A DNA stretch of 64,000 nt from Rhizophagus clarus (GCA_015698045.1 BLAL01000302.1:496001-560000); one strand, 5' to 3'. Counted from the stretch's first letter, positions 36,062 to 48,092 are shown. Numbers and translations are program-made. Notes: generated from the letters alone by a model not told the origin.

Positions 36062-37451
36062 CTATGACAAATCCATTCCATTTTCACCATTTAAGCCCTT
36101 TGATGTATTTTGTGAACCCTATATTGTTAAAAATTAAACCTTCTATAAAATGAATAACTAATAATAAAAGCTATTTCTTTATCATATTTACTTACATCAT
36201 CAATAGCCATATAAGCATCTAAATCTGCATCAAGATCATCATATGTGACAGGCTTACGATTAGACTGTTTTTTGTCTGAATTATTGCTGCCACGTCCACG
36301 TCGACCGCGACCTCGAGGTGCTGAAGTAGTTGAATTACCTAGCCTCTCTCGAATATTTCCGCGAGCAGACTTACTATGTGATTGTAATATTTCAAGTAGA
36401 GAAGGAAAAAGTCAACGTGTCTGTATATATATAAAACATACGGATTCAAAAAAAAAAGAGAAAAAAGAAAAAGAAAAGATTTTGTACACTACTACAAATT
36501 TATTCTACTGAGTTCTTTTATAGTGAAACAATAAATAAAATATTCTAAACACATACACTGGTGCACCGCCTAGGCGATCCATAATTGAGCCACCACCATT
36601 AGAGTTAGATGATCCGCGTATGGTTGTATTTTTCTGTGTAGGTTTGAACGGAGCATATTTAATTTTCATTTGAAGTCCTAAATGGATAGATTAATATCAA
36701 TGATTAAATATTGATTGAAATTAGAAATTTAAATATAATCCAGATATAATACCGTCAAGTGTCTTTCCATTATATTTCCGCAGAGCTACTTCGGCTTCTG
36801 ATGGTGTTTCGAAAACCACATCAGCTACGCCGGTACTTCGACCGGCACGATCATAGTGTATATAAACTTTCTTCACGGTACCACATTCAGAAAATAATTC
36901 CTGCATAGAATAATTTTGTTAATAAAAAGTACACGTATATATTTGAATATTAACAATTAAAATCACTCTTAACCTCAAGATCTTCTTGAGTTACTTCATA
37001 AAATAGGTTTTCCACAATCAATTTATTATTTCCATTAGAGTTAGAGGTATTTCGTCGAGAGCTGGTTGCAATTGAGCGACGATTGTTGGAGTTACTTTCC
37101 TCGAAAAGATCGTGGGACCATTGCCCATTTACATCACCTCTTGGAGGACGCTAATAATAAAGAGTTAAAATTATTATTAATGAAATTTCAATGCGGCTGT
37201 CCTTGAAATAGAAAACAATCTAAATCTAATAACTCACCTATACAATACAAATAAACTTATGAAATACTCTCTTTTAAGTAAATTGCGCTTTAAAACATTG
37301 AGAAGTCTATAGTTACCTGCCGCACGTAGGGGGCATTTCTAGTACGAGCACTGCGTGAGGTTGGAACACGTCCACCCCTTCGAGATGATCTCCCCTTTGG
37401 TTTTCTATTAGAATTATAATCATCAATTGCCATGTTTAAAGTACCGCTCAT
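36062..37451 (-). CDS. ALYREF: mRNA export factor ALYREF/Yra1 (THO complex subunit 4)
   Basis: Exons 37451-37317, 37150-36974, 36900-36753, 36677-36557 and 36373-36196, plus a short last exon. The N-terminal box GTLNMAIDDYNSNRK matches the UAP56-binding motif. RG-rich segments follow, then an RRM from about residue 88 (KLIVENLFYEVTQEDLEELF, with STGVADVVFETPSEAEVALR as RNP1 region), then RGRGRRGRGS and the conserved acidic C-terminal box TYDDLDADLDAYMAIDD. The protein couples splicing/THO to mRNA export in the nucleus. The 3' end is ambiguous. After GAT-GAT|GTAAGT, one acceptor gives Lys-Val-stop (ending at 36134) and another gives 18 more residues (GSQNTSKGLNG...) ending at 36062. I give the longer span. 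Divergent from BUD13. Confidence 0.88.
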
Positions 37452-37713
37452 TTTTTTATATTGGAAAATTATAAACAAGTTTCACTTCTATTTTCAGTTA
37501 ATCGATATTGTGCAAAAAAGCAATAATTAAAATGAACGAATGGTGTTTTTGTAGGGGATGAAAATAACTTTTGTTTGTGACAAATCTAACAGATAAACTA
37601 TTGTCAAATTAATTGACTCAGATTAGGTCAAATGACCAGACTACACAAAAATATAAATCAACTATACGCGCTTTTTTTACTTTATTTACTCACAACAACA
37701 AACCAATTATTAA
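37452..37713. promoter_or_regulatory. Bidirectional promoter ALYREF/BUD13
   Basis: 262 bp separate the two divergent start codons. Both products act in pre-mRNA processing, so joint control is plausible. No specific factor site is identified. Confidence 0.4.
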
Positions 37714-39055
37714 ATGACTTCTCTCAACGCCTATCTTGCCAAAAAATATGGCGCGAAATCTACAACTACACAGGTCGAGCCTTCAAAGAAAAAGAAGAAA
37801 AAAATAAAATCTACACCTGCGGTTGATAAGCTGGGAAGTGTAGCAATAATTGATGAGGAGGATATTACTGGACAGTGGAAAAGTGTTCAATCAGAAGACG
37901 AAGAAGACGAGGATGCTCCTATAGTCGGTAATTCATTGATGTTATAATTTATAAGCCAAAGGAACTGTAGCTTATTGGTTATTCTATTCTAGAATCTACA
38001 ACAGAAACACAACAAGCTAGCAAGTGGAAGCCTATTGTAGAAGATATAGGTGACGAAGCTCCACAAATAGGTTAGGAATTGGGCACGCTGTTTGCAATAT
38101 AGAGCACATTTTCTTATTTTACTGACCATTTTTATCTACACTATAGTAAATGCACCTAATGATTTCTTAGAACATATGTTATCTGAAGTTTCGGAGGAAC
38201 CGATGCCAAAACGTCACAAGTTATCTTCTTCTGACAGAGTGCGCAATGATTTAGAACGTGATTTAAAACGAGCCAATAAAGGCGAAAAAGATCTAATGAA
38301 CAAGACAGATCCGTCGTTATCTGGTCGTGGTGCGGATACTATATATCGTGATAATGTAGGTACGTATGCTTCAAGAATTTTCTCTCAACTACTGTAACTT
38401 AAATATTAATGAATTCAACACATGATTTTATAGGTACTAAAATTAATAAAGCGGCAAAAAGAGAAGAAGAACGACGTAGAATTGAAGAAGAAGAAAAGTT
38501 ATTGAAATGGGGTAAAGAAGAAGAAATTCGTCGAGAGGAAGAGCTAAAAAATAAGCCTTTGGCGATGTAGGATCCATTCTTTAATTTACTTTATAAACTA
38601 TCAATTTAAATTCTTTTCTAACATCTCTTTATTTAGTTATAAAGATGATAAAGACTTAAATGAAGAATTAAAAGCTAAGGAAAGGTGGAATGATCCAGCA
38701 GAAATGTTTTTAACTAAGGTATTTTCGTAAAATTGGTATTTTATTATATGTATTGTTTAAGGATGATTTATTTATTCACGTAAATTTACAGAAAAAAAAT
38801 AAAAAGAAGGCTGACAGACCAAGATATCAAGGTCCTCCTGCACCACCTAATAGATTTAATATACAACCAGGATATAGATGGGATGGTATTGGTATGTAAC
38901 AATATGATTCTGTTTGCTTAGTTCTTCATTAGTATTTATTTATTTAATAAATTTCAGATCGATCAAATGGATTTGAAAAACAATATTTTGAAAAACAAAA
39001 CGCTAGAGCTGCACTCATTAATGAAGCGTATAAGTGGTCTGTAGAAGAGATGTGA
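37714..39055 (+). CDS. BUD13: Pre-mRNA-splicing factor BUD13 (CWC26)
   Basis: Seven exons (37714-37927, 37993-38070, 38147-38359, 38434-38566, 38637-38718, 38792-38891, 38958-39055) encode 305 residues. The start MTSLNAYLAKKYG and the C-terminal block RYQGPPAPPNRFNIQPGYRW with WDGIDRSNGFEKQYF are diagnostic of Bud13. Bud13 is a subunit of the RES (retention and splicing) complex with Snu17 and Pml1, bound to the activated spliceosome. The middle is acidic and then a charged helix (KREEERRRIEEEEKLLKW). All introns are 65-80 nt. An ATG at 37632 lies in another frame and is not used. Confidence 0.93.
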
Positions 39056-39893
39056 TGTTAATCCAAGACCTAGGTTTGGTTCGAATAACGATAGCAAAGC
39101 TGTAAATAGCTAGGATGGTCGCGACTTTCGTATTAAACTTATTGGTCCCTTAATATAGTGCAGCAAATTTATGAAGGTGTATCATCATGTGAGCACAATA
39201 TTTAAGCGGAGATAAGACTTCTCAAAAGTACATAATAATTGACATCACTAAAAGTAATTATAAATTTATTACTTAAATGCTAAAATTTTTGGACCATCAT
39301 ACACAGTGTTCTTTGAGCATCAAATTAATCTAATTTCATATGATTATATAAAAAGACAGCTGTATTCGGAAAATATGCTAGTTTTAGGCTTGATTGGTTT
39401 ACACTTTTATCATGTTATTAATTTCTAGTATTAAGTTATAGTATAGAGAATACACTTCTAAATATAATGTTTGGTAAATGTTAATTACACCATGCTTAAA
39501 TAATTTGTATTTATTGTTGATACTTCAAATTAATATAAATTAATAAAAAAAAAAACTCAATTTTAATGGTATTTCACACATAAATTACCATTATATGAGA
39601 AAAAAACTTCTCTGCTGATGATTAGCACTTCATAAACATTGTCACGTCTGAATAATGTCTCTCATGACAGGCTCAACAACTTTTTATGAATAATAACAAA
39701 CACGCTAATTTTGTTTTCATCTTACCCAACAATCAATTCTTCAAAATCATGCAAACGAAATGTAGCGATTCATTTTTAAGTAAGGAAGAAAAAATTTTTT
39801 TTTATAACTATTTATGTTTAGGTTCTCCAACTAAATAAAATAAAATAAATAAAACATTAATTCAAAAAAGGATAAATTTAAAATCAAATTTAT
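39056..39893. other. Intergenic region between convergent BUD13 and MBF1
   Basis: 838 bp holding the two 3' untranslated regions. It is AT-rich with an A run near 39546-39555. No gene or RNA is recognised. Confidence 0.6.
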
Positions 39894-40471
39894 TTATCTC
39901 ATAGTGTCATACTTACTATTTTTACCTCGCAATCTGATATTAAGAATATTTTCCAATTTTCCAAGTATAACAGGATTTGGGATAGTTCGGCTCATCTCAT
40001 AATCATTTATCTAACAAAATAAAATAAAATTAAACCCGTAAAAAAAATGTAAATAAAGTTTCTTGATGTTACTTACAATATTAGCTTTCTCGTTGATCTT
40101 TTGACCGAGTTCTTTTTGTGTTAAACCTTTAGCTTGTCTAGCCTGTTGAATGGCTTTACCAACTGACAAACTAATTTTTGGCGGCGGTGCCAATTCATTT
40201 TCTCGATCAAGCTTGGCTATCTTTTGGTGATCCGTCATAGCATGTCCTTTATTAGTACCACCAGTACCTATAAAAACGAAAATGCGCTAGTTTCAATTTC
40301 GTTCTCATAAAAATCTGAACAACAAACTAAGAAAATCGAGTCATTACTTTTGCGTTCTGTACCAACAACAGCGCCAGCACGACGAGCTGCATTGATCGCT
40401 GCAGCACCTTTAGTAACTTTAGGAACTTCAGATCTTTTACGAAGAATAGTTTGTTTGTCCCAGTCTTCCAT
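39894..40471 (-). CDS. MBF1: Multiprotein-bridging factor 1
   Basis: Three exons (40471-40348, 40267-40077, 40010-39894) encode 143 residues. The N terminus [13 protein letters not shown] with [19 protein letters not shown] is the MBF1 domain. The C-terminal half is a Cro/C1 helix-turn-helix ([40 protein letters not shown]). MBF1 bridges bZIP activators such as Gcn4 to TBP and also guards against frameshifting on collided ribosomes. The length is typical. It is divergent from the CoA-transferase gene, with 208 bp between starts. Confidence 0.94.
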
Positions 40472-40679
40472 TTTTTTTAAAAAAAAAAGTAAGAAAATTG
40501 AAAACATTTTAATCATGGGAATGCATTATATACCCGACAGCTACTCGACTAGAAAGTTCTTGTCAGCTGCTCATTAGTCATTAAGCAATTTTTTGTTTAT
40601 CACACAACTTAAACGACACGTGTTAAGCTAGAAATCTTAATATATAGGTTATTTATATCAATTGACTTCTTGAAAACCG
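40472..40679. promoter_or_regulatory. Bidirectional promoter MBF1/CoA-transferase
   Basis: 208 bp between divergent start codons. It contains cagctgctcattagtcatt (an E-box-like CAGCTG and a TGACTAAT-type AP-1/Gcn4-like half site on the minus strand). The assignment is tentative. Confidence 0.35.
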
Positions 40680-42531
40680 ATGAATCTAATCAATTTGTGC
40701 GCTAAAAGGCCTAGTTTGGCGTTATCAAATTCAAGAATTCGTTGTAATTTCGGTCGATATAAATCAGAAATTACCATTAATTCTAAAGAAATTGAGCAAA
40801 CACTAGATAATTTACCTTTAGCAGGATATCGCGTTGTTGACCTAACGCGTATTTTGGGTATAATATATATATATAATACATTTTACGGATTTTTATTAAT
40901 TTGGATGGTTAACTTTTTTTATTATAACCGTTCTCATTTAGCTGGGCCTTATTGCACGATGTTATTGGGTGATCTTGGGTAAGATATTTTTTTTTGATAA
41001 TTTCATCTTTTTAGTGATTAATATAATTAAACCATTGCTCAGCGCTGAAATTATCAAAGTTGAGAACCCTCAAAATGGTGACGATTCACGCACATGGGGT
41101 CCTCCATGGGCATATAATAAAGATTCTAACGACAAATCTAGCCCAGAAAGTGCATATTTTCTTGCCATTAATAGAAATAAGAAATCCATCACAATAAATC
41201 TTAAAACGCAATTAGGTGTTCAAATAATAAAAGATTTAGTAAAAAAAAGCGACATATTAGTAGAAAATTATATTCCTGGTAAATTAGACAAAATGGGACT
41301 AGGTTATGAAGAATTAAAGAAAATTAATCCGAAGTTGATATATGCTTCGATCACTGGTAAGTTATAAAGCGCCATATGAATATTATGTATAATAGATATA
41401 AACTAAAAATTCACATTTTACTTTTTTTAAAAAAAAAATAAAATATGAAAAGGATATGGACAAACAGGCCCTTATGCAAAACGTGCTGGATATGATGTAA
41501 TTGTTGAAGTACGTATCATATATTTTTATGTTAATACAATAAATTTAGTTATTGATTTCTTTGGGCTAGGCTGAAGCTGGCCTTATGCACATCACTGGTG
41601 AAGAAGGTGGTGAACCAGTTAAAGTTGGAGTAGCCATTACGGGTATAAGTAATTCTCTCAATAACTTGATATCTATATGATTGTAAATTAATTTTCCTAC
41701 TTTTCTATGTAGATTTAACAACCGGTATGGAAATTGCAATATTAAGTGAAATCTTGACATTATCTTACTGAATTGAGTGTAATATGTAGGACTTTACACG
41801 CACGGGGCTATTATGGCAGCGCTTATATCAAGAATGCGAACCAATCAAGGACAAAGAATTGACTGTTCGCTAATTGAATGTCAAGTTGCATCGTTAGCAA
41901 ATATTGGCAGCAATTATCTTATTGCTAATCAAGAAGCAAGTCGAATGGGAACTTCACATCCTTCCATTGTTCCATATCAAAGATTCAAAACAAAAGATAG
42001 TTTTATTATGATTGGGACGGGAAATGATGGACAATTCAGAATTTTATGCAACGCCATTGAAAAAAGAACTTTATTACATGATGAAAGATTTAAAACAAAT
42101 TCAGGTCGCGTCAAAAATAGAAAAGAATTGATTGATATATTACAAGAAAAATTCATTGAATACGATACCGAATATTGGTTATCTGTTTTCTCTGATAAAG
42201 GTATTCCATTCGCTCCAATCAATAATATTAAAAAAACCTTCGAGCATCCTCAAATTATTGCCCGTGAAATGATTCAAGAAATTGATCACCCAAAAGCTGG
42301 AAAAATTAAATTGACAGGTTAGAATTTCCTATACAAATATTCTGTAATTTAAAAAGTCTCTTATGTTTTTGTATTACAGGAATACCCGTTAAATATAGCA
42401 AGGAAAATCCAAGAATAAGATTACCACCCCCAACTCTTGGACAACATACACATGAAGTTCTTAGTAATATTTTAGGTTATTCTGAAGATAAAATCAAAAC
42501 TTTGGTAGAAGGGCATATTATTAATCAATAA
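40680..42531 (+). CDS. Class III CoA-transferase (SUGCT/formyl-CoA transferase family), probably mitochondrial
   Basis: Eight exons (40680-40857, 40942-40978, 41043-41356, 41453-41508, 41570-41642, 41713-41724, 41790-42317, 42380-42531) encode 449 residues. Family III enzymes move CoA between carboxylic acids. The closest group by pattern is succinyl-CoA:glutarate CoA-transferase, but the substrate is not proven. Motifs are AGPYCTMLLGDLGAEIIKVE, WGPPWAYN, and GYGQTGPYAKRAGYDVIVEA with the catalytic Asp near residue 191. The first 40 residues are basic and lack acids (LCAKRPSLALSNSRIRCNFG), like a mitochondrial presequence. Exon 6 is only 12 nt (Asp-Leu-Thr-Thr within ITDLTTGLYTHGAIM). The splicing is phase-consistent throughout. 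Confidence 0.92.
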
Positions 42532-45471
42532 TAAGTCAGAAAATTTATTAAAATTAATATTTGTTAAATAATTTCTTATTTATCATCAAGTTTTCTTCTT
42601 TAGTATCAATGAATACAGTATTTAAAGTTTATACAAAAAATAATAGAAGTATTAAATTTTTTACTTTTTATTACAAAAAAAAAAATAAATATAACCTAAT
42701 TAATTACAATTATATTTTGATATAATAAAATTTTTGGTGTAGCATCTTCTTTCAATGTATATTAAAATCAACCAAAACCTTTAATTGGTTAAATTAACGA
42801 TTTTCGAGTTTATAATTCTGGCCGGAATTTTCTTAATTCCGGTCATTGTTGTAATTCCGGCCTAAATCTTGTTAAATTGAAAAATACAGAGCAAATGTAA
42901 CATTGCATTTATGCAATTCAATACCAAAACCATTATCATCCAAAATGTTTATTAAACTTATAGATAAATTTTAATATATTTTAAAAATCAAAATTTAAAA
43001 AAACTTGTTATAAAAATCATTTATTTAAAATTCTTAAAGTTATAATATCATTATTATTTTATTAAAATAGTTCTAACTTTTAATAGCAGTAACATTATAT
43101 TTCTATTATTAATAAGTAATGAGATATTAGAAAATTCCAGATATCTCTAATACAATTTATAAATATAAAAAAAAGCAAATTAATACTAAATTTAAAGGAT
43201 TAAAAAATATATTTTTTGTGATTTTCTTACCAACTAATAGTCTAATTTATATAAATCCCTAATATAATAATTATTTTTATATGTAGTTTAGACTACTGAT
43301 TTATATGTGTATTACTGTAATATTTAAAATACTTATTTATACATATATAACTATTACTGAATTATACACATATTAGATTATATATGTTATATCATTTTAA
43401 AGATGCATATTTTGCTATTGCAGAGTAACAGGTTATTAATAACTAGTATTTTTTTAAAAGAATATTACTAATTTGTATTTAGAAATGATTTTATTTAAAT
43501 GATTTTATTTATAATTAATTTATTAAATTTATATAATTTGATTGGTTAAATATTTTCTGTAAATTTTAATATTTTGCATTTATATATAGTAATATGTACT
43601 GTATATAAATTTTAATATATTATAATAAATATAAGCTGATTAATTATATCACTTATAGGCTATCAATCACTATTATATTTATTACTATAGCTAAAGATCA
43701 TTTATTGATTAAATTTTACATATATAATAGATTAATAAATATAAATTTAAAAAAGTTTTATTATAAAAATATTTTATAATTTTTAATTATACAAATTTCA
43801 TAATAAATAGAATTATTTTATAAACCATTTAAAATCAACTATTATATTTATTTTTATAAATAAAATTATTTAAAATGAATTACAAAAAACTAAAAAATTA
43901 TAAAATCTATAAATATATATTATAATATATTCAAAATTTATTATTCAAACTTCTTATGATCCAATTTAAATAATTTTTAATATTTTAAGAGAATAAATAA
44001 AACCCTTTTTAATAATATTAAAATTGTTTAAACTCAGTATATTTATCTATAGCTATAATTTTTAAAAATACAGTATATAACCTTATTATAGTAGTAAATA
44101 ATACAAAATGTTCTATAAATCTGTAATAAAATAAATAAAAATTACAATTACAATAATAAAAAGATTTTTTTAGAATTTTTTAATATTATTTAAATATTAA
44201 ATATATAGAAAATATATTATTTTTATTTTTTTATAATGTAATAAAAGTTATTTTACTATTTTACTAAATAACCTTTTTAATATTCAAATTAAATAATTTT
44301 ATAATACCACTTATTATTTTATAAAAAAAAAATCAATTCCTTTCAAAAAAACCAATTTTAAACTAATTTCTGACAGGTTTTAATATTGCAAAATCAAGTT
44401 TTATAAATATACAAAATCTTTAACAATTAGTTTTAAAGTAAAATCAAAATATATATTATTATGCATTATTTAATATTATTATTAATTTTACTATTTTTAT
44501 ATATTAACATATTAATCAAATTCATATTTATTACTTTTATTAATTAATGATGTAAGATAAATCAACTTATATGAAAACTTTAAAAACTATATATAAATTG
44601 TTTTAAATTTTAAAAAATACTTTTACTCAAATTAAGCCAAAATTTTATTAATAATATTATTTATTCAATTTATTAGTAACTTTAAATCTTCTCAATATAT
44701 TTTATTTAAAATAAAAATAACCTATTAATTATTTACTATGAACCAATTTTATTAAAACTTTTAAATTTTACATTCAAATTAATTAAATATTATTACTTTA
44801 ATGCTAATATAAATAAAGTATCTTTATCTTTTTTTATTTCTTCTATTATTTTTTTTACTTTATTCTATAATTATTTCATTTAATTTTTCAATAAATCATA
44901 TTCAAGAAAATTAAAATTATTAAAATCATATTTATTAACAAGTAAAAAAACATTATACACTATAAAAAATAGTATTTTTTTAGAATTTTTGGCTTGTATT
45001 TTTTTTAAAAATAAAAATTAATTTTTTTTTTATCATTTTTATCAATTATACAATATATATATAATACTTTTTTAAAAATATATATAATCATTACCTATTA
45101 TAATAATAATCTAAAAATGAATTATAAGATTATTATTTATTTTATATAATAATGATTTATCTTTTATCCAATTTATAAAAAATCTTATAATAATATTACC
45201 TATTTTATTTAATAACAATTCTTGATTTTTATAATAGCTTTATTTATTTTATTAGTAATTTTTATATAAAGTTTTTATAATCTTATAATATACTAAAAAT
45301 TTTTTTATAATATAATAAATTCTATATATATAATATATTTAACAATTTATTAATTTTTATTAAATTATATATTTATTTAATAAACTTATATTATTTAAAA
45401 TACTAAATTTTTTAATAAAAATAATAAAAAAAAGTTATAATAGCAAAGAAAAATATATAAAATATTACCGT
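42532..45471. other. AT-rich gene-free tract
   Basis: About 2.9 kb, almost wholly A/T after the 3' end of the CoA-transferase gene. A small island near 42815-42865 contains attccggcc/ggccggaatt-like text. No gene is seen. Confidence 0.7.
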
Positions 45472-45639
45472 ATATTACGGGCCACAGTATCCCAGGTATC
45501 TTGCAAATTTTGGGGTTTTGGCCTGTACCCGGGGGTACTATACACGGGTGGATACTATACATAGGGGGGGTACAGGATTTTTAAAATACCCGGAGTACAT
45601 GCTATGTATAATACCTGAGTTTAATTAGATTGGCGAAAC

Positions 45640-46115
45640 GCAAAAAAATGCCGAAACTGACTGTTCTGGCATTTTTATATGTAAAGTAAAAAAAAACGCT
45701 GAAACTGATTGTTCCAGCATTTTTATATATATAAAAATGCAAAAAAAATGCCAAAACTGACTGTTTTAGCGTCTTTTATATGTAAAATAAAAAAAAATGC
45801 CGAAACTGACTGTTCTGGCATTTTTTATATGTAAAGTAAAAAAAATGCCGAAACTGACTGTTCTAGCGTTTTTTATATGTAAAATAAAAAAAATGTCGAA
45901 ACTGATTGTTCTGGCGTTTTTTATATGTAAAGTAAAAAAATGCTGAAACTGATTGTTCTGGCATTTTTTTATATATAAAAACGCAAAAAAAACGCCGAAA
46001 CTGACTGTTCCGGTATTTTTATATATATAAAAACTCAAAACTGACTGTTCCGGCATTTTTTATATGTAAAGTAAAAAAAAACGCTGAAACTAATTGTTCC
46101 AGCGTTTTTATATAT
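45640..46115. repeat. Tandem array of about ten short hairpin units
   Basis: About ten copies at 30-55-bp spacing of a core like gccgaaactgactgttctgg followed by c and a T-rich stretch plus tatatgtaaagtaaaaa. Each core folds as an 8-bp stem around a 5-base loop (GCCGAAAC-TGACT-GTTCTGGC). Two subtypes exist: gctg...cagc with loop TGATT, and gccg...tggc with loop TGACT. The apparent peptide repeat on the minus strand (KNARTVSFGIFF) is only the translation of this array. Confidence 0.85.
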
Positions 46116-46133
46116 CTGGAATATACATTATAT

Positions 46134-46287
46134 GGGATCTTTGCAATAGAAAGGTACGAAACTCAAAAAAAATAAAAATTTAATTAATATTAAATTTACG
46201 CTTATTTTAGTATAAAAAACATAATTAGCATATAAAGTAAATTTAAAAATTTTTTTGAGTTTCGTACCTTTCTATTGCAAAGACCCC
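46134..46287. mobile_element. 154-bp MITE nested in the inverted-repeat element
   Basis: The left end GGGATCTTTGCAATAGAAAG continues with GTACGAAACTC plus an A run. The right end is its inverted copy (GAGTTTCGTACCTTTCTATT, then GCAAAGACCCC). About 31 bp match with one change (GGGATC against GGGGTC). The flanks are tatat on the left and atata on the right, compatible with a TA-type duplication. The interior is AT-rich with no ORF. Confidence 0.8.
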
Positions 46288-46438
46288 ATATATTGATCTA
46301 GTATTATACCCTGGGTATTTTACAAAATTTTAAGCTTTAAATTGGAATTCTCTATGTAAAGTACCCGGGTACTTTAAAATTCTCGCAAATTTCTTGAGGG
46401 GGGTACTATACATAGGGGGGTACTGTGGCTCGTGATAT

Positions 46439-46875
46439 ATGATAATTACTACTTCTTCTATAAATTAAAGAAGCAATATTCAAATTTCTTATATAATAAA
46501 AACTTTTGTAATAATAGCATTAAAAGGATAAAATTTATATTATTAGAAATCTATGATTCTATATTTTTATTCAAAAATATATATATATATTTATTTAAAA
46601 AAAAAAATTTTATTTTATTTTATTTTATTTTTTTTTTTTTGATGTTAAAGCAGGATCCTGAAGAATACATATAATACAGGGATCCAGATTTATATAAAGA
46701 CACTATATAAATTTCCAATATATTATATGAATGAGTTTGTATAATAGACTTAAAAATAGAGATAAGTTAAATATGTATTTGTATAATAGAAGCGAATTTT
46801 AATATATGTTATAATTATATTTTGTATAAAGTTAATAAGTTAAAAAATTTGGTATATATATAATATATATATTAC
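46439..46875. other. AT-rich spacer
   Basis: 437 bp of AT-rich DNA with long A and T runs near 46591-46640. Nothing is recognised. Confidence 0.6.
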
Positions 46876-46897
46876 ATATAAAACTTTATAAAAAAAA

Positions 46898-48092
46898 AAA
46901 CTCTTCCCTGAACCTTGCAGTTCGCATTTTTGAAAAATAAATTTTTTTTTTCTCATAGGTTGACTGTTAGAATGGCCAACAGTCCCTACACCCTCTTCTT
47001 ACGTAAAAATATACTTTTATAAGTAATGAGTTTATGGGTTTTATTTGTTACTTAGGGCTTTCGGGGACTTTGGGAGTTTTTATCATTTCTTCTCAAGTGG
47101 CAGTTGGTGGCAAGAAGTTATTGGAATAATATTTTGGACTGTATTTCAGTTTAGCTCACAGCAAGTTAGGTTGCCTGCTCATTTATAATACAGAAACAGA
47201 ACTGGACAGACCTGTATACTTTACTGGCTTCTGTTTCCATGCTCACAATTTTTTTTTTTACAGTATTTTTCTTTTTCGCTCAAAAAATACTTTTCAGTTT
47301 ACCCCTAATAAACGATCAGCCATCATGTGACCAAACATTGTCTTAATTTTGATTGGTCTTAAGTGGAATAGTACTTTAAGTGGAATATTATTTGCCGATG
47401 ATTTCGTGCTTTCATTTTGAGTGGTGCAGACGGATTGGCTGGACGAATATTTCGTTAATGACAAGGGTTTAGTACACATGAAGAGTAATCTTGATCAAAT
47501 CTAAGGCTGGTCCTAATAGTCAAAGCTAGTTGGTCTTTGGCATATTTTGTTAACTATTTACTTTCCTTTATAATTAGACTTTCTTGCGGAAGTTTATTAT
47601 TTTTTTTTAGTGAAATATAATTTTTAACTTTATCTATGTCTTGTTTAATTGCGATAATACATTTCCTTTTTTTTCGGAACATAGATTATATTACTTTCCT
47701 TTTGAAATTTAAAAAAAAATTTTTTTTTTTTTGGATTGTTTTAGTTTTATGTATATTTGTTTTTTTTTTATTTTCCCAGGGGGCTAGTGGGGGATAGGTT
47801 GTTACATAATTTCTTTCTTAATAGAAATATGGGACTTCAGTTCAGCATAGTCTCTCTGGCACGTGAAGGATAACGTACCATTGTGGATTATCTTATAAGG
47901 TGTGAATTGGTAAAGAATTGAGGACGTGAAGATATGTAGTTGAGTAATGCTAGAGTGAGGGTATCATAGTTTTTTGATATCAGTTATACTAGTTATAGCT
48001 TTATTCTGTAAACTTTTATTCCAGACCAACCTTTCGAGGTATTTGAGTTTGTCTCATGTATTCAAATTCATTTTGTCAATAAAACATAAAAT
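46898..48092 (+). mobile_element. 1.2-kb retroposed insert with 22-bp target duplication; possible LINE remnant
   Basis: A 22-bp direct repeat (beginning atataaaactttataaaa) stands at 46876-46897 and 48093-48114, bracketing DNA of clearly lower A/T content. The plus-strand end carries aataaaacataaa, a polyadenylation signal. Near 47388-47420 the plus strand reads GILFADDFVLS, the F/YADD box of reverse transcriptases, with a stop soon after. These points suggest a decayed non-LTR retrotransposon fragment or a transcript moved by one. The remaining coding sequence is too broken to assign. Confidence 0.65.

Larger units (their letters stand above)
45472..46438. mobile_element. 967-bp inverted-repeat element with G-rich ends and an internal hairpin array
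   Basis: The left end ATATTACGGGCCACAGTA (45472-45489) matches the inverted right end TACTGTGGCTCGTGATAT (46421-46438) at 16 of 18 positions. Beyond this, both arms carry GTACC/GGTAC-rich text, including actatacatagggggg on each side. The centre holds the hairpin array at 45640-46115 and a nested MITE at 46134-46287. It has no coding capacity. The target duplication is unclear because the flanks are ATAT. Confidence 0.75.

Noticed and set aside
36245..36511. 88-codon plus-strand frame with RPRRPRPRG
   Set aside because: It is the antisense shadow of the RG-rich exon 5 of ALYREF.
37632..37826. Upstream ATG and 64-codon frame overlapping BUD13
   Set aside because: It is a different frame from the conserved MTSLNAYLAKKYG start, and its product resembles nothing.
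45766..46056. 96-codon repeat protein (KNARTVSFGIFF units)
   Set aside because: It only mirrors the hairpin tandem array. Units vary in length and the surrounding element is non-coding.
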